Source: Pseudomonas putida (GTDB lineage: Bacteria > Pseudomonadota > Gammaproteobacteria > Pseudomonadales > Pseudomonadaceae). From it: DNA of 64,000 nt. The position numbers and the translations under genes are program-made. The DNA lies in contig NZ_MKZO01000028.1 of assembly GCF_001941965.1 (NCBI RefSeq), positions 1 through 64,000 of the forward strand, written 5' to 3'. Of this stretch, positions 8,472-17,314 are shown piece after piece. Numbering within the stretch: position 1 is the first letter of the stretch; each line of letters starts with the position of its first letter. The notes beneath the pieces were generated by a model, which was given only the letters and a program-made list of their open reading frames with translations, did no database searches and was not told the origin of the DNA.

Positions 8472-9524
8472 CTACAACGCTTGGGTTGAAACGATTTGCC
8501 CGGTCCGCGCCGCCTCGCTGATCGCATCGACGATCTGCAGGTTGCGCAACCCGTCCCGCACACTCACCAGCGGCTCGGCCTCACCGCGAATCACCTGGCA
8601 GAAATGCGCCAGTTGCCGCGCCAGCGGATCGGCTTCCTGCAACCCCGCCACTGCCGTTTCGAACGGCTTCCACCAAGAGCGATCCTCGCGTTTACCGTAG
8701 TACTTCAGGCGCATGGTCGGGATCGACAGCGAGCCCTGGGTACCGGCGAGCACATAGCAGTCCTCGTCGTCGTAGCTCGGGTAGTCATGGTTTTCCCGCG
8801 CGGTCTGCTCCCAACTGCGGGCACAGGCGGCGGTGTCGGAGAGCATGAAGGTGCCCAGCGCGCCACTGGCGAAGCGCAGGCTGATGGACACCGTGTCTTC
8901 CACCACGAAGCCCCGGGTGGCACTGGATGCCTGGGCCTGCACGGCGACGATCTCGCCGCACAGCGACCTCAGGTTGCCGATCTCGTGGATCATGTTGATC
9001 AGCACCGGCCCGCCCCCGGCCTCGCGGCGCCACGGGGCGGCATCGAAATAGTCGTCGGGCTTGTAGAACAGCGCGCTGCCCATCACCGCCACCAGGTTGC
9101 CCAGCACGCCCTCGGCGATCACCTCCCGGGCCTTTTCCAGGATCGCACTGTGGGCGCGGTGATGACCGACCAGCAGCTTCGCCCCGGCCTGTTCGGCAAT
9201 CTCCAGCAGGCGCTTGCCTTCTTCCAGGGTGTGGGCGACCGGCTTTTCGATCAGTGCCGGCACGCCATGGGCGACGCAGGCGAGGGCGCCTTCGACATGC
9301 AGTTGATTGGGGGTGGCGAGGATCACGCCATCGGGGCGCTGCCTAGCGAGCAGGCTGTCGAGGTCGCTGAACAGCGGCACGCCGAGGCTTTCAGCGAAGG
9401 CGGCGGTTGCCGGCAACGGGTCGACGATGGCGGCCAGCTCGCAGTCCTGGCTGGCCTGGATCAGTTCGATATGGCGGCGGCCGATCAGCCCGGCACCGGC
9501 CACGGCAATGCGGATCTTCTTCAT
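8472..9524 (-). CDS. Gfo/Idh/MocA family oxidoreductase
   Basis: 350 residues, second family member in this cluster. Rossmann loop VAGAGLIGRRH at 8-18, EKPVAHTLEEG at about 118-128 (the EKP catalytic-lysine motif), and a C-terminal domain with GGGPVLINMIHEIGNLRSLC, the conserved substrate/His region. Start ATG 9524 preceded by AGAGAG. First gene of the minus-strand cluster, divergent from a LysR gene across 91 bp, and separated from the importer by a REP pair. Known relatives oxidise inositols, sugars, quinate or shikimate; which applies here cannot be decided. Confidence 0.82.
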   Translation of the reverse strand: MKKIRIAVAGAGLIGRRHIELIQASQDCELAAIVDPLPATAAFAESLGVPLFSDLDSLLARQRPDGVILATPNQLHVEGALACVAHGVPALIEKPVAHTLEEGKRLLEIAEQAGAKLLVGHHRAHSAILEKAREVIAEGVLGNLVAVMGSALFYKPDDYFDAAPWRREAGGGPVLINMIHEIGNLRSLCGEIVAVQAQASSATRGFVVEDTVSISLRFASGALGTFMLSDTAACARSWEQTARENHDYPSYDDEDCYVLAGTQGSLSIPTMRLKYYGKREDRSWWKPFETAVAGLQEADPLARQLAHFCQVIRGEAEPLVSVRDGLRNLQIVDAISEAARTGQIVSTQAL

Positions 9525-9548
9525 AGGTCTCTCTTGTTCTTTTGAGGT

Positions 9549-9569
9549 CCTGCTTCAAGGCAAGGCAGG
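9549..9569. promoter_or_regulatory. candidate LysR-type operator
   Basis: Perfect dyad CCTGC - 11 nt - GCAGG in the 91-bp gap between the oxidoreductase (minus) and the LysR gene (plus). Position and symmetry suit a shared LysR binding site controlling both directions; no experimental support. Confidence 0.35.
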
Positions 9570-9615
9570 TTGTGTGAGAGGCTAAATAAAAAGTCCCAGG
9601 AGATAATCGGGCGTA

Positions 9616-10560
9616 ATGAAGAATCAGAATGTGCTCACAGCGAATAATGAGCCGCTGCTGCGCGACCTCCAGCTGTTCTGCGAAGTGGCCCGGCGCTCCA
9701 GCTTTATCGCGGCCGCCAGCGAGACCGGGCTGTCGCCGGCGCATGTCAGCAAGCGCATCGCCACCCTGGAGGAGCAACTCGGGGTCAAGCTGTTCAACCG
9801 CACCACCCGGCGGGTGAATATCACCAGCGACGGCGAGGCGGCCTTTGTCTGGGCACAGAAGATCCTCGAGGACGTCGGGGCGATGGTCGATGCGCTGTCC
9901 GGCGGGCAGCGCGAGCCGCAAGGCACGCTGCGCCTCTGCACCAGCCTGCGCCTGGGCCGCGAACATATCGCGCCGATCCTCTCGCTGCTGCGTCGCCAGT
10001 ACCCGGCGCTGGAGGTATGGCTTGAGCTGCTGGACCGGCGCGTCGACCTGATCGCCGACAACTTCGATATCGATATCCGCGTCGGCGAGGTGCAGGAGAA
10101 ACACCTGATCGCCCACCGCATCGCCGAAAGCACCCGGGTGCTGGCGGCGGCGCCGGATTACCTGGCCAAGCGCGGCGCGCCCAAGGTGGCGGCGGACCTG
10201 GCCCAGCATGACTGCCTGCTGTTCCGCAGCCGCGATGATCGTTTCGGGGTGTGGCGTCTTGTGGGCCCCAATGGCGCCGAGACGGTCAAGGTCACCGGGC
10301 CGATGGCCTCCAACCATAGCGATATCGTGCGCCAGTGGGCCCATGACGGCCACGGCATCATCATGGCCTCGCGTTGGGATATCGCCGGCAGCCTGGAGAG
10401 TGGCGCGCTGGTCCAGGTGCTGCCGGCCTGGCATCAGCCGGCAGATATCTGGGCGGTGACGGCGGTGCGCTCGTCCAGTTCGGCCAAGGTGCGGGCCTGC
10501 GTGGCGTTCCTGCGGGAACAGCTCGCCAGCGGGCCCTATGCGCTGACCCGGGAAGATTAA
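9616..10560 (+). CDS. LysR family transcriptional regulator
   Basis: 314 residues. Winged HTH at about 16-75 (DLQLFCEVARRSSFIAAAS, then GLSPAHVSKRIATLEEQLG), followed by a periplasmic-binding-protein-like effector domain. ATG 9616 has AGGAGA upstream. It is divergent from the Gfo/Idh/MocA-MHS-aroQ cluster, the classical arrangement for a LysR regulator and its target operon, so it probably responds to the substrate of that cluster. Its TAA overlaps the stop codon of the convergent SH3-domain gene (10557-10560). Confidence 0.85.
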   Translation: MKNQNVLTANNEPLLRDLQLFCEVARRSSFIAAASETGLSPAHVSKRIATLEEQLGVKLFNRTTRRVNITSDGEAAFVWAQKILEDVGAMVDALSGGQREPQGTLRLCTSLRLGREHIAPILSLLRRQYPALEVWLELLDRRVDLIADNFDIDIRVGEVQEKHLIAHRIAESTRVLAAAPDYLAKRGAPKVAADLAQHDCLLFRSRDDRFGVWRLVGPNGAETVKVTGPMASNHSDIVRQWAHDGHGIIMASRWDIAGSLESGALVQVLPAWHQPADIWAVTAVRSSSSAKVRACVAFLREQLASGPYALTRED

Positions 10561-11201
10561 GCCCAGCCGCTGCTGCGTTTGCGCCCGCGGGTGAGCATCG
10601 GCAGGATCAGGCCGGCAAGCAGACCGGCCCCGGCGATGCCACCGCCGTAGACCATGTAGCGCATCATCACCTGCTTGTTCTCGTCGCCGAGGCGGGCCTG
10701 GGTGTCACGCAACTGCGACTGGGCCTGGGCCAGTTCCTCGCTGAGGGACTGGTTGCGGGCCTGCAGTTCGTCCACCAGGTTCTTGCGCGAGTCGGAGGTT
10801 TCCTGCAGGCCCTGGACGCGGTTTTTCCAGCTGTCGTCGATGGTCTTCAGTTCCTGTTCGAGCTGGGTCACGCGCTCGGTCAGTTGCGGCAGGCGCTCGG
10901 CCTGGCCGGGCACGTCTTGCAGGTCGTTGCTGGAGATCCACACGGTGTCGCCGGATTCGCCACGGACCTGGCTGTAGCTGCCTTGGGTGCCGAGCAGCTT
11001 GACCTTCTGCCCGGATTTCAGGGTGCCGACCAGGCGATGGCCGTCGGTGGGGCCGCTGCGCACGTAGGTGCTGAGGCTGTCGCTGACCCAGCGATCATCG
11101 CTGGCGGGTTCTTCGGCGTGGGCGACGGTGTTCAGCAGGAGGCCGGCGAACAGCGCGGGCAGCACGGCGGAGCGTGCGCGGAGAGGGCGAAGCAGGCGCA
11201 T
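10557..11201 (-). CDS. SH3-domain, coiled-coil envelope protein (TIGR04211-like)
   Basis: 214 residues from ATG 11201. Signal peptide at 1-30 (MRLLRPLRARS, a hydrophobic core, then VAHAEE), a bacterial SH3 domain at about 35-95 (STYVRSGPTDGHRLVGTL; TVWISSNDL), a long coiled coil rich in Leu, Gln and Glu at about 100-175, and a C-terminal membrane anchor (MVYGGGIAGAGLLAGLILPML) followed by basic residues. This order matches the YgiM/TIGR04211 family of inner-membrane anchored periplasmic proteins of unknown function. Convergent with the LysR gene, overlapping stops. Confidence 0.8.
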   Translation of the reverse strand: MRLLRPLRARSAVLPALFAGLLLNTVAHAEEPASDDRWVSDSLSTYVRSGPTDGHRLVGTLKSGQKVKLLGTQGSYSQVRGESGDTVWISSNDLQDVPGQAERLPQLTERVTQLEQELKTIDDSWKNRVQGLQETSDSRKNLVDELQARNQSLSEELAQAQSQLRDTQARLGDENKQVMMRYMVYGGGIAGAGLLAGLILPMLTRGRKRSSGWA

Positions 11202-11361
11202 GGTTATCTTCCCCGAGAAGAAAAAAATGAAAACCGCCGACCGGCATGCCTGCCGCCAGCGCAACGAAAAAAGGGGATAACCGTTGGACGTCCCCGGGGC
11301 CTGTCAGTCAGGGAGTGCCGCGACAAGCCACCGCGAAAAGACCATTTTTATCGCGTCAGGT

Positions 11362-11766
11362 TCACTGACCGGCCCGCCATTGGGCGAACCGTTGGTCGAG
11401 GCGCGCTTCCAGCAGGTCGTAGTGTTCCCAGCTGGCACCGGGCTCATCGATGCTGACCATGCCCAGCAACTGGGTCAGGTCGTCGGGCAGGGACGGGGCC
11501 TGGCGGCCGAGGTAGTGGGCGGCGAAAGCGTTGCCCTGGCGGTTGAGGTCTTCGTCCACCAGCAGGTTGTCGCAGCACAACTGGAAGAAGCGGGCGGGGG
11601 TCAGCAGGCGCTCGGCGAGGGCCTGGATCTCGGCGTCGTAGTCGGCCTTGAAGTCGCGGCTGAGCAGGTCGCGGGTCGCGCTCCAGGCGAGGAACAGCCC
11701 GGTGTAGGGCGCGTGGCGTGGGGAACCATCATCGGCATAATGCCAGCCGGCATCTTGAAGCATCAT
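11362..11766 (-). CDS. conserved hypothetical protein (DUF7832-like)
   Basis: 134 residues, cytosolic, acidic. DAGWHYADD near the N-terminus, TGLFLAWSATRDLLS, LCCDNLLVDEDLNRQGNAFA and AHYLGR resemble a small uncharacterised family usually found as a single gene. Start ATG 11766, with a second in-frame ATG immediately after; either may be used. It is isolated: 160 nt from the upstream SH3-domain gene and 170 nt from the divergent thioesterase. No function proposed. Confidence 0.65.
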   Translation of the reverse strand: MMLQDAGWHYADDGSPRHAPYTGLFLAWSATRDLLSRDFKADYDAEIQALAERLLTPARFFQLCCDNLLVDEDLNRQGNAFAAHYLGRQAPSLPDDLTQLLGMVSIDEPGASWEHYDLLEARLDQRFAQWRAGQ

Positions 11767-11936
11767 CGCAGCAGTCCTTGTTCTGATGTGGGGCCTTGCT
11801 GGGGTTGTAGCTTACTCCTTCCCGGCATGGCCGGAAGCCATATGAGACCTAATGACGCAGACAATGCCCCACTTTGAATCAGAAAGGAGAGAGCGTTAAC
11901 ATCTGAACTTTCCTACAAAAACAAATCTGGAAACAA

Positions 11937-12434
11937 ATGACTTCTCAAGTTCTCTCCCTTCAGGACCTGGCGGCGCCGGATGGCGTCTGCTACGGCTGCG
12001 GCTCGGCGCACCCGAGCGGCCTGCACCTCAAGAGCCACTGGGCCGACGACGGCGTCCATGTGGTCTGCACCCATTCTCCCGACAGCACCTTCTGCGGCTG
12101 GCCCGGCCTGGTCTATGGCGGCTTGCTGGCGATGCTGGTCGATTGTCATTCCAACTGGACGGTGATGGCGTATCACTACCGGGCCCAGGGGCGCGAGCCG
12201 GGGTCGTTGCCACGGATCGATTGCGTGACCGGACATCTGGGGCTGACCTACCTCAAGCCGACGCCGATGGGCGTGGAACTGACCCTGAAGGCGCGGGTGG
12301 AAGGTGAACTCGGGCGCAAGACCCGGGTGATCTGCGAGGTGTGGGCGGGGGATGTGCTCACGGTGATGGCGGATTCGGTGTTCGTGCAGGTGGATACGGA
12401 GCGGTTGAAGCAGAAGGCGCATGGGCAAGGTTGA
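11937..12434 (+). CDS. PaaI-type hotdog-fold thioesterase
   Basis: 165 residues. An N-terminal CYGCGSAHPSGLHL segment is typical of one branch of hotdog thioesterases; the central FCGWPGLVYGGLLAMLVDCHSNW holds the fold's long helix with a candidate catalytic Asp, and GHLGLTYLKPTP follows. The protein probably hydrolyses an acyl-CoA; the acyl group is unknown. ATG 11937 chosen because it opens the conserved frame; no strong Shine-Dalgarno is seen. It stands alone and is followed by a REP pair. Confidence 0.75.
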   Translation: MTSQVLSLQDLAAPDGVCYGCGSAHPSGLHLKSHWADDGVHVVCTHSPDSTFCGWPGLVYGGLLAMLVDCHSNWTVMAYHYRAQGREPGSLPRIDCVTGHLGLTYLKPTPMGVELTLKARVEGELGRKTRVICEVWAGDVLTVMADSVFVQVDTERLKQKAHGQG

Positions 12435-12447
12435 TGTTTAGAGCTTG

Positions 12448-12532
12448 AGGGCCTCATCGCTGGCAAGCCAGCTCCCACAGGGTTTGCGGCGCATGCGGAC
12501 CTTGTGGGAGCTGGCTTGCCAGCGATGAGGCC
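12448..12532. repeat. REP palindrome pair (class A, copy 2)
   Basis: Inverted pair of the class A element with a spacer TTTGCGGCGCATGCGGAC between the two copies, directly behind the thioesterase gene. Confidence 0.95.
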
Positions 12533-12663
12533 GGTACAGGCAACCTCCCTCTCAAGGCCTGGCAGCCAGCAACAAAACCCCCGGCAGCCTGGGGCAAGAC
12601 GTGGCAATGGAGTGCGGCGCACAGTGACGCACAACCATAACAACGGCACTTGAGGTCTTCACC

Positions 12664-14166
12664 ATGTCGCTCAACGACACGCTCAGCGCGCACCTTAACC
12701 GGGGCACGATCGGGTTCCCCACCGCCCTTGCCAGTACCATCGGCCTGATCATGGCCAGCCCCGTCATCCTGACCGCGACCATGGGCTTCGGCATCGGCGG
12801 CAGCGCCTTCGCCATGGCGATGCTGATCGCGGTGCTGTTGATGCTGGCGCAATCCACCACCTTCGCCGAAGCCGCGGCCATCCTGCCGACCACAGGCTCG
12901 GTCTACGACTACATCAACTGCGGCATGGGCCGCTTCTTCGCGATCACCGGTACGCTCTCGGCCTACCTGATCGTCCACGTCTTCGCCGGTACCGCCGAGA
13001 CCATCCTCGCCGGGGTCATGGCCCTGGTGAACTTCGAGCACCTCAACACCCTGGCTGAATCCGCCGGCGGCTCCTGGCTGCTGGGCGTGGGCTTCGTGGT
13101 GGTGTTCGCGATCCTCAATGCCTTCGGCGTCAGCGCCTTCGGCAAGGCGGAAATCATCCTCACCTTCGGCATGTGGACCACCCTGATGGTGTTCGGCGTA
13201 CTCGGCCTGATCGCCGCGCCGGCGGTGCAACTGGACGGCTGGTTCGGCGAGTCGATGGTCGGCACCGACCTGATCACCGTGCTGTCCCTGGTGGGCATGG
13301 CCATGTTCATGTTCGTCGGCTGCGAGTTCGTCACCCCGCTGGCCCCGGACCTGCGCCGCTCGGCGCGGACCATGCCACGGGCCATGGCCCTCGGCCTGCT
13401 GGGCGTGGCCAGCTGCATGTTCATCTACGGCGCGGCGATGAAGCGCCAGGTCGAGAACGTGGTGCTGGACGCCGCTTCCGGCGTGCACCTGCTGGACACG
13501 CCGATGGCCATCCCGAAATTCGCCGAGCAGGTGATGGGCGATATCGGCCCGCTGTGGCTGGGCGTCGGCTTCCTGTTCGCCGGCGCCGCGACCATCAACA
13601 CCCTGATGGCCGGTGTGCCGCGCATCCTCTACGGGATGGCCGTGGACGGCGCGCTGCCGAAGGTCTTCACCTACCTGCACCCGCGCTACAAGACCCCGCT
13701 GCTGTGCATCCTCGTGGCCATGCTGATCCCGTGCCTGCACGCCCTGTACCTGGGCGGCAACACCGACAACATCATGCACCTGGTGCTGGCTGCAGTCTGC
13801 GCCTGGAGCACCGCGTACCTGCTGGTGACCCTGTCGGTGGTGATCCTGCGCATCCGCCGCCCGGACCTGCCGCGAGCCTACCGCTCGCCGTTGTTCCCGC
13901 TGCCGCAGATCGTCTCCAGCGTCGGCATCCTGCTGGGCATGTGGTTCATCACCCCGCCGGGCATGGACCCTGCGGACGTCTATGTGCCGTTTGCCTGGAT
14001 GCTCGGTGGTACGGCGGTCTACGCGCTGTTCTGGACCTTGGTGGTACAGCGGGTCAACCCGTTCAAGCCAGCGGTCGTCGAAGAAGTTTTGGCGAAGGAG
14101 TTTGCCAACGAACCTGGAGTCCATCATGGCAGCCACTACGCCGAACCTCTGGCAAAAACTGTTTGA
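12664..14166 (+). CDS. APC family amino acid/amine permease
   Basis: 500 residues with about 12 membrane segments. TM1 carries the unwound APC motif region (GLIMASPVILTATMGFGIGG), TM3 the EAAAILPTTGSVYDYINCGMG stretch, and TM8 AGAATINTLMAGVPRILYGMA with the following DGALPKVFTYLHPRYKTP loop typical of the superfamily. Substrate probably an amino acid, amine or ethanolamine-like compound. ATG 12664 follows TGAGGTCTTCACC. The coding end overlaps the DUF3156 gene by 41 nt, so the two are cotranscribed, and a FeaR-like regulator lies just downstream. Confidence 0.85.
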   Translation: MSLNDTLSAHLNRGTIGFPTALASTIGLIMASPVILTATMGFGIGGSAFAMAMLIAVLLMLAQSTTFAEAAAILPTTGSVYDYINCGMGRFFAITGTLSAYLIVHVFAGTAETILAGVMALVNFEHLNTLAESAGGSWLLGVGFVVVFAILNAFGVSAFGKAEIILTFGMWTTLMVFGVLGLIAAPAVQLDGWFGESMVGTDLITVLSLVGMAMFMFVGCEFVTPLAPDLRRSARTMPRAMALGLLGVASCMFIYGAAMKRQVENVVLDAASGVHLLDTPMAIPKFAEQVMGDIGPLWLGVGFLFAGAATINTLMAGVPRILYGMAVDGALPKVFTYLHPRYKTPLLCILVAMLIPCLHALYLGGNTDNIMHLVLAAVCAWSTAYLLVTLSVVILRIRRPDLPRAYRSPLFPLPQIVSSVGILLGMWFITPPGMDPADVYVPFAWMLGGTAVYALFWTLVVQRVNPFKPAVVEEVLAKEFANEPGVHHGSHYAEPLAKTV

Positions 14167-14713
14167 TCGCGCACCCTCGGGCTACCGCCCGGGGGTGACC
14201 CTGGAGCACCTGCGGCGCAACCTTGGCCTTGCCGGGTGCCAGGTGCTGGAACCCGGCCGGGCGCGCTTCAGCCTGGCCGGCGGGGTGGAGTTCGAGGTGC
14301 GCGAGCGCACCGAGTCGCAGTTGCTGATGCACATCGTGGTCTGCGAGTTTCGCCTGCAGTGCAGTGCCGCTTCCGAGGGCGCTGCGACCCTGGAAGTGCA
14401 CCACACTGGCGCGATTCGCCGCAGCGGCCTGGGCTGGAAGCAGAAGGGCGGTGAGGCGGGTTTGATGGACCGCCTGCGCCAGCGCCTGGAGCAGGACCAG
14501 TGCCTGTACCAGGCGCTGATGCCGCTGGACTTCAAGCGCCTGCGCCTGGAGCGTGCCGAAGGGCAGTGGACGCTGGTCCTGGAGCATATGGGCGGTAGTG
14601 AAGTTGTTAACCGGATGCCGGCGTTTCGGCGGTATATCCGCGTTGATTCGCAGCAGAGGGAGTTGTTGCTGAGCGCGTTGATCGGCTTCAAGAGACTGCT
14701 GGAAAACCACTGA
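14126..14713 (+). CDS. DUF3156 family protein
   Basis: 195 residues, no signal peptide or membrane segment. N-terminus MAATTPNLWQKLFDRAPSGY, central RTESQLLMHIVVCEFRLQ, then HHTGAIRRSGLGWKQKGG and a C-terminal region around RRYIRVDSQQRELLLSAL. I recognise this as the DUF3156 type often encoded directly behind an APC permease; the function is unknown. Start ATG 14126 with CTGGAG 6-11 nt upstream, inside the end of the permease gene, so translation is likely coupled. Confidence 0.75.
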   Translation: MAATTPNLWQKLFDRAPSGYRPGVTLEHLRRNLGLAGCQVLEPGRARFSLAGGVEFEVRERTESQLLMHIVVCEFRLQCSAASEGAATLEVHHTGAIRRSGLGWKQKGGEAGLMDRLRQRLEQDQCLYQALMPLDFKRLRLERAEGQWTLVLEHMGGSEVVNRMPAFRRYIRVDSQQRELLLSALIGFKRLLENH

Positions 14714-14731
14714 TCCGAAACCGCTGCAAAA

Positions 14732-14824
14732 CCCTGTGGGAGCTGGCTTGCCAGCGATGAGGCCGGCCTGGGCGAAGATGTTGTCAGATCCGGCCAAATC
14801 GCTGGCAAGCCAGCTCCCACAGGG
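14732..14824. repeat. REP palindrome pair (class A, copy 3, outward orientation)
   Basis: Here the order is reversed: the CTGTGGGAGCTGGCTTGCCA copy comes first and the GCTGGCAAGCCAGCTCCCAC copy second, with about 30 nt between. Lies behind the DUF3156 gene. Confidence 0.93.
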
Positions 14825-14959
14825 TCCGCGTAAACCGACCTAACGAAAGGTTGGCACTCAATATGCTTTCACACACAGGCTTACAGAATTGTTGCGCGCA
14901 TATAGATAACATGTTAACTATTGCCCGACAAAAACAAGATGCCACTGTGGAGGTACGTC

Positions 14960-15919
14960 ATGAGTATCCATCAGGCTACCGGCTCGGCCCTGGATCGCTG
15001 GAACGCGGCGATGCAGGCAACGTGCGGGTATTTCGAAACCGAACTTGCGTTCAACCGCTCGCTGTTCATCGGCGAGATTTCCACCTGGTCGCGGGGTGGG
15101 CTGGGCATGGCCCACCTGCGCACCAACGCCGGGGTGATCCGGCGCAATGGCCTCAAGGCCGATCGCGACAATGACCAGCATTGCTTCCTGGTCAGCCAGC
15201 GCACCGGTTTTTCCCAGATCACCCAGAATGGCACCAGCCTGCAACTGGCCCCCGGCGAAATGCTGCTGATGGACTCGGTGGGCGCCTGCGAAATCACACC
15301 CTTCGGCCTGATCGAACATGCTTCCCTCGGCCTGTCCCGGGACCAGGTATGCCGACAACTGGGCGGCGAACAACGGATCTTCGGCAAGATCTCCCAGAGC
15401 AAGGCCTGCGGGCGCATGCTCCACTTGCTGATGGACCAACTGTGCAAGGAAAGCAGTGCCCAGGATGGCGAGCAGGCCGAAGGCGACGCGCTGCACAGTG
15501 CCTTCCTCTCGCTGCTCGGCTCGGCCCTCGAAGGCAGCGACCAGGACAGCCGCCTGCCAGCCTCGCTGCAAGGCGCCGACCTGCGCAGCTACGTGCAGAA
15601 GGTCATCGACGAGTCCCTCGGCCAACCCGGCCTGACCCCGGTCAGCCTGGCCAGCCGCCTGAACATTTCGGTGCGCCACCTGTATCGCCTGTTCGAGGAG
15701 CAGGGCGAGAGCGTCTGCCGCTACATCCAGCGCGCCCGCCTGCAGCGCAGCGCCGACGACCTGGCCAACCCGATCCACAAGACCGAATCCATCACCACCA
15801 TCGCCTACAAGTGGGGCTTCACCGATTCGGCGCACTTCAGCCGTTCGTTCAAGAAGCAGTACGAGCAGTCGCCCAAGGACTTCCGCAGCAGCAGCCTTGC
15901 GGGTCTGGTCCTGAGCTGA
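14960..15919 (+). CDS. AraC family regulator, FeaR-like
   Basis: 319 residues. The N-terminal two thirds is an AraC-binding-2 type sensor (NRSLFIGEISTWSRGGLGMA, RTGFSQITQNG, LAPGEMLLMDS); the C-terminal 100 residues form the double HTH (SLASRLNISVRHLYRLFEEQG; TTIAYKWGFTDSAHFSRSF). This layout matches FeaR/NphR-like regulators, FeaR being the activator of phenylethylamine catabolism. I chose ATG 14960 because GGAGGT lies 5 nt upstream; an earlier ATG at 14921 has no such site. No amine oxidase or aldehyde dehydrogenase is adjacent; the nearest possible target is the APC permease/DUF3156 pair upstream. Confidence 0.8.
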   Translation: MSIHQATGSALDRWNAAMQATCGYFETELAFNRSLFIGEISTWSRGGLGMAHLRTNAGVIRRNGLKADRDNDQHCFLVSQRTGFSQITQNGTSLQLAPGEMLLMDSVGACEITPFGLIEHASLGLSRDQVCRQLGGEQRIFGKISQSKACGRMLHLLMDQLCKESSAQDGEQAEGDALHSAFLSLLGSALEGSDQDSRLPASLQGADLRSYVQKVIDESLGQPGLTPVSLASRLNISVRHLYRLFEEQGESVCRYIQRARLQRSADDLANPIHKTESITTIAYKWGFTDSAHFSRSFKKQYEQSPKDFRSSSLAGLVLS

Positions 15920-15942
15920 GAGATATTCCGTGAAACGCTGAC

Positions 15943-15971
15943 TTGACCCTTGACCGGGTTGCCTTTAGGCT
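15943..15971 (+). promoter_or_regulatory. sigma-70 promoter of the Bcr/CflA pump
   Basis: TTGACC, 17 nt, TAGGCT; about 20 nt before the TetR-type operator palindrome and 90 nt before the pump start. Confidence 0.5.
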
Positions 15972-15990
15972 CGCCCAAGTTGTCTACCTA

Positions 15991-16025
15991 CCGGTCGTTA
16001 GGTTAAATTATTACCTAACGACCGG
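15991..16025. promoter_or_regulatory. TetR-type operator (13-bp perfect inverted repeat)
   Basis: CCGGTCGTTAGGT, 9 AT-rich nt, then its exact complement ACCTAACGACCGG. It lies just downstream of the predicted promoter and 35 nt before the pump start. The gene after the pump encodes a TetR repressor, the obvious ligand for this site. Confidence 0.8.
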
Positions 16026-16059
16026 CATCCGTTTCATCCCACACTTGGAAGAGCTTCAA

Positions 16060-17283
16060 ATGCAAATCCCGGAATCAGCCCCGACCCCTCACGTCCGCTT
16101 CGCCGTGGCCCTGGCCCTGATTGGTGCCCTGGGTCCGTCGGCGGTGGACATGTACCTGGCCAGCCTGCCGGGTATTGCCGAGGAGTACGGGGCGTCCTAT
16201 GCCAGGGTGCAACTGACCCTGACCGTTTTCCTCCTTGCCATGGGCGCCGGACAGCTGCTGTTCGGGCCGGTGGTGGATACTCTCGGGCGGCGCCGGCCGT
16301 TGCTGGTGGGGCTGGCGGTGTTCGTCGCCAGTTCCCTCGCCGCCGCCCAGGCCGGCAGTCTGGATGCGCTGCTGCTGGCGCGTTTCGTCCAGGGCCTGGG
16401 CAGCGCCCTGACCCTGGTGGTGATCATGAGCATGGTCCGCGACGTCGCCGAAGGCGCGCGGGCGGCGCAGATCTTCGCCCTGCTGATGACCATCGAAGGC
16501 CTCGCGCCGGTACTTGCGCCGGCCCTGGGCGGCTTTATCGGCGCGCACTTCGGCTGGCGGGCGATCATGCTGACCCTGGCTGGTTTGGGTGTGCTGGTGC
16601 TGCTGAATTCGGCCTGGGTGCTCAAGGAGACCCTGCCGGTGGACAAGCGCATGGCCTGGCGCCCCAGTGACTTCCTGCGCACCTACGCCCGTATCGCCCG
16701 GGACGGCGCCTTCCTGCGCCCGGCACTGGCGCTGTCGGCGGTGTTCTTCTTCCTGTTCGCCTACATCGGTGGCGCGGCGTTCGTCTACCAGACCCACTTC
16801 GGCCTGTCGGTGGAAGCCTTCGGCGCGCTGTTCGGTGCCACCGGCGTGGCGATCCTGCTCGGTGCCATCACGGCCGGCCGCCTGGTCGCGCGCAAGGGCC
16901 TGGTGCGCCTGGCGCAGTGGGGTGCAGGCTCGATGCTGCTGGGGGCGCTGATCGCCTTGCTCGGCACGCAGCTGGGCGCCGGCCTGTGGGGCATTGTCGC
17001 CGGCATGGCCGTGGCGATGTTCGGCCTGGGGGTGGCCGAGGCGACCCTGATGTCGCTGGTCATGTCTTCGCAAAGCCGCGCCCTGGGTTCCACGGCGGCG
17101 CTGCTGGGCGCCATGCAGTTGATCATTTCGTCGTCGGCAACGCCACTGTCAGGCATCATGGCGCCCCTGGGCGCGGCGCACTGGGCGCTGTTGCTGGCAG
17201 TGGCGGCCTTGCTGGTGGCAGCGCTGGTGTATGCCAGCACCCGTAATGTACCGGTGGAACTGAACAGCCTGGCCGGTCATTGA
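16060..17283 (+). CDS. Bcr/CflA family MFS drug efflux transporter
   Basis: 407 residues, about 12 membrane segments. TM1 contains LIGALGPSAVDMYLASLPGIA, the signature of the Bcr/CflA drug:H+ antiporter branch; GPVVDTLGRRRPLL is the MFS loop motif after TM2 and GLGSALTLVVIMSMVRDV sits in TM4. Start ATG 16060 with GGAAGAG upstream; an in-frame upstream extension would read through the operator and is rejected. A TetR repressor follows 31 nt downstream, and a promoter-operator lies upstream, so this is a drug-inducible pump with a self-contained regulator. Confidence 0.85.
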   Translation: MQIPESAPTPHVRFAVALALIGALGPSAVDMYLASLPGIAEEYGASYARVQLTLTVFLLAMGAGQLLFGPVVDTLGRRRPLLVGLAVFVASSLAAAQAGSLDALLLARFVQGLGSALTLVVIMSMVRDVAEGARAAQIFALLMTIEGLAPVLAPALGGFIGAHFGWRAIMLTLAGLGVLVLLNSAWVLKETLPVDKRMAWRPSDFLRTYARIARDGAFLRPALALSAVFFFLFAYIGGAAFVYQTHFGLSVEAFGALFGATGVAILLGAITAGRLVARKGLVRLAQWGAGSMLLGALIALLGTQLGAGLWGIVAGMAVAMFGLGVAEATLMSLVMSSQSRALGSTAALLGAMQLIISSSATPLSGIMAPLGAAHWALLLAVAALLVAALVYASTRNVPVELNSLAGH

Positions 17284-17314
17284 TATTCGCCTGTTTGATC
17301 AAGGAAGTTATGCA

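Noticed and set aside
15950..15978. Second TTGACC at 15950 as the pump promoter
   Set aside because: No acceptable -10 at 16-18 nt; the first TTGACC at 15943 has one.
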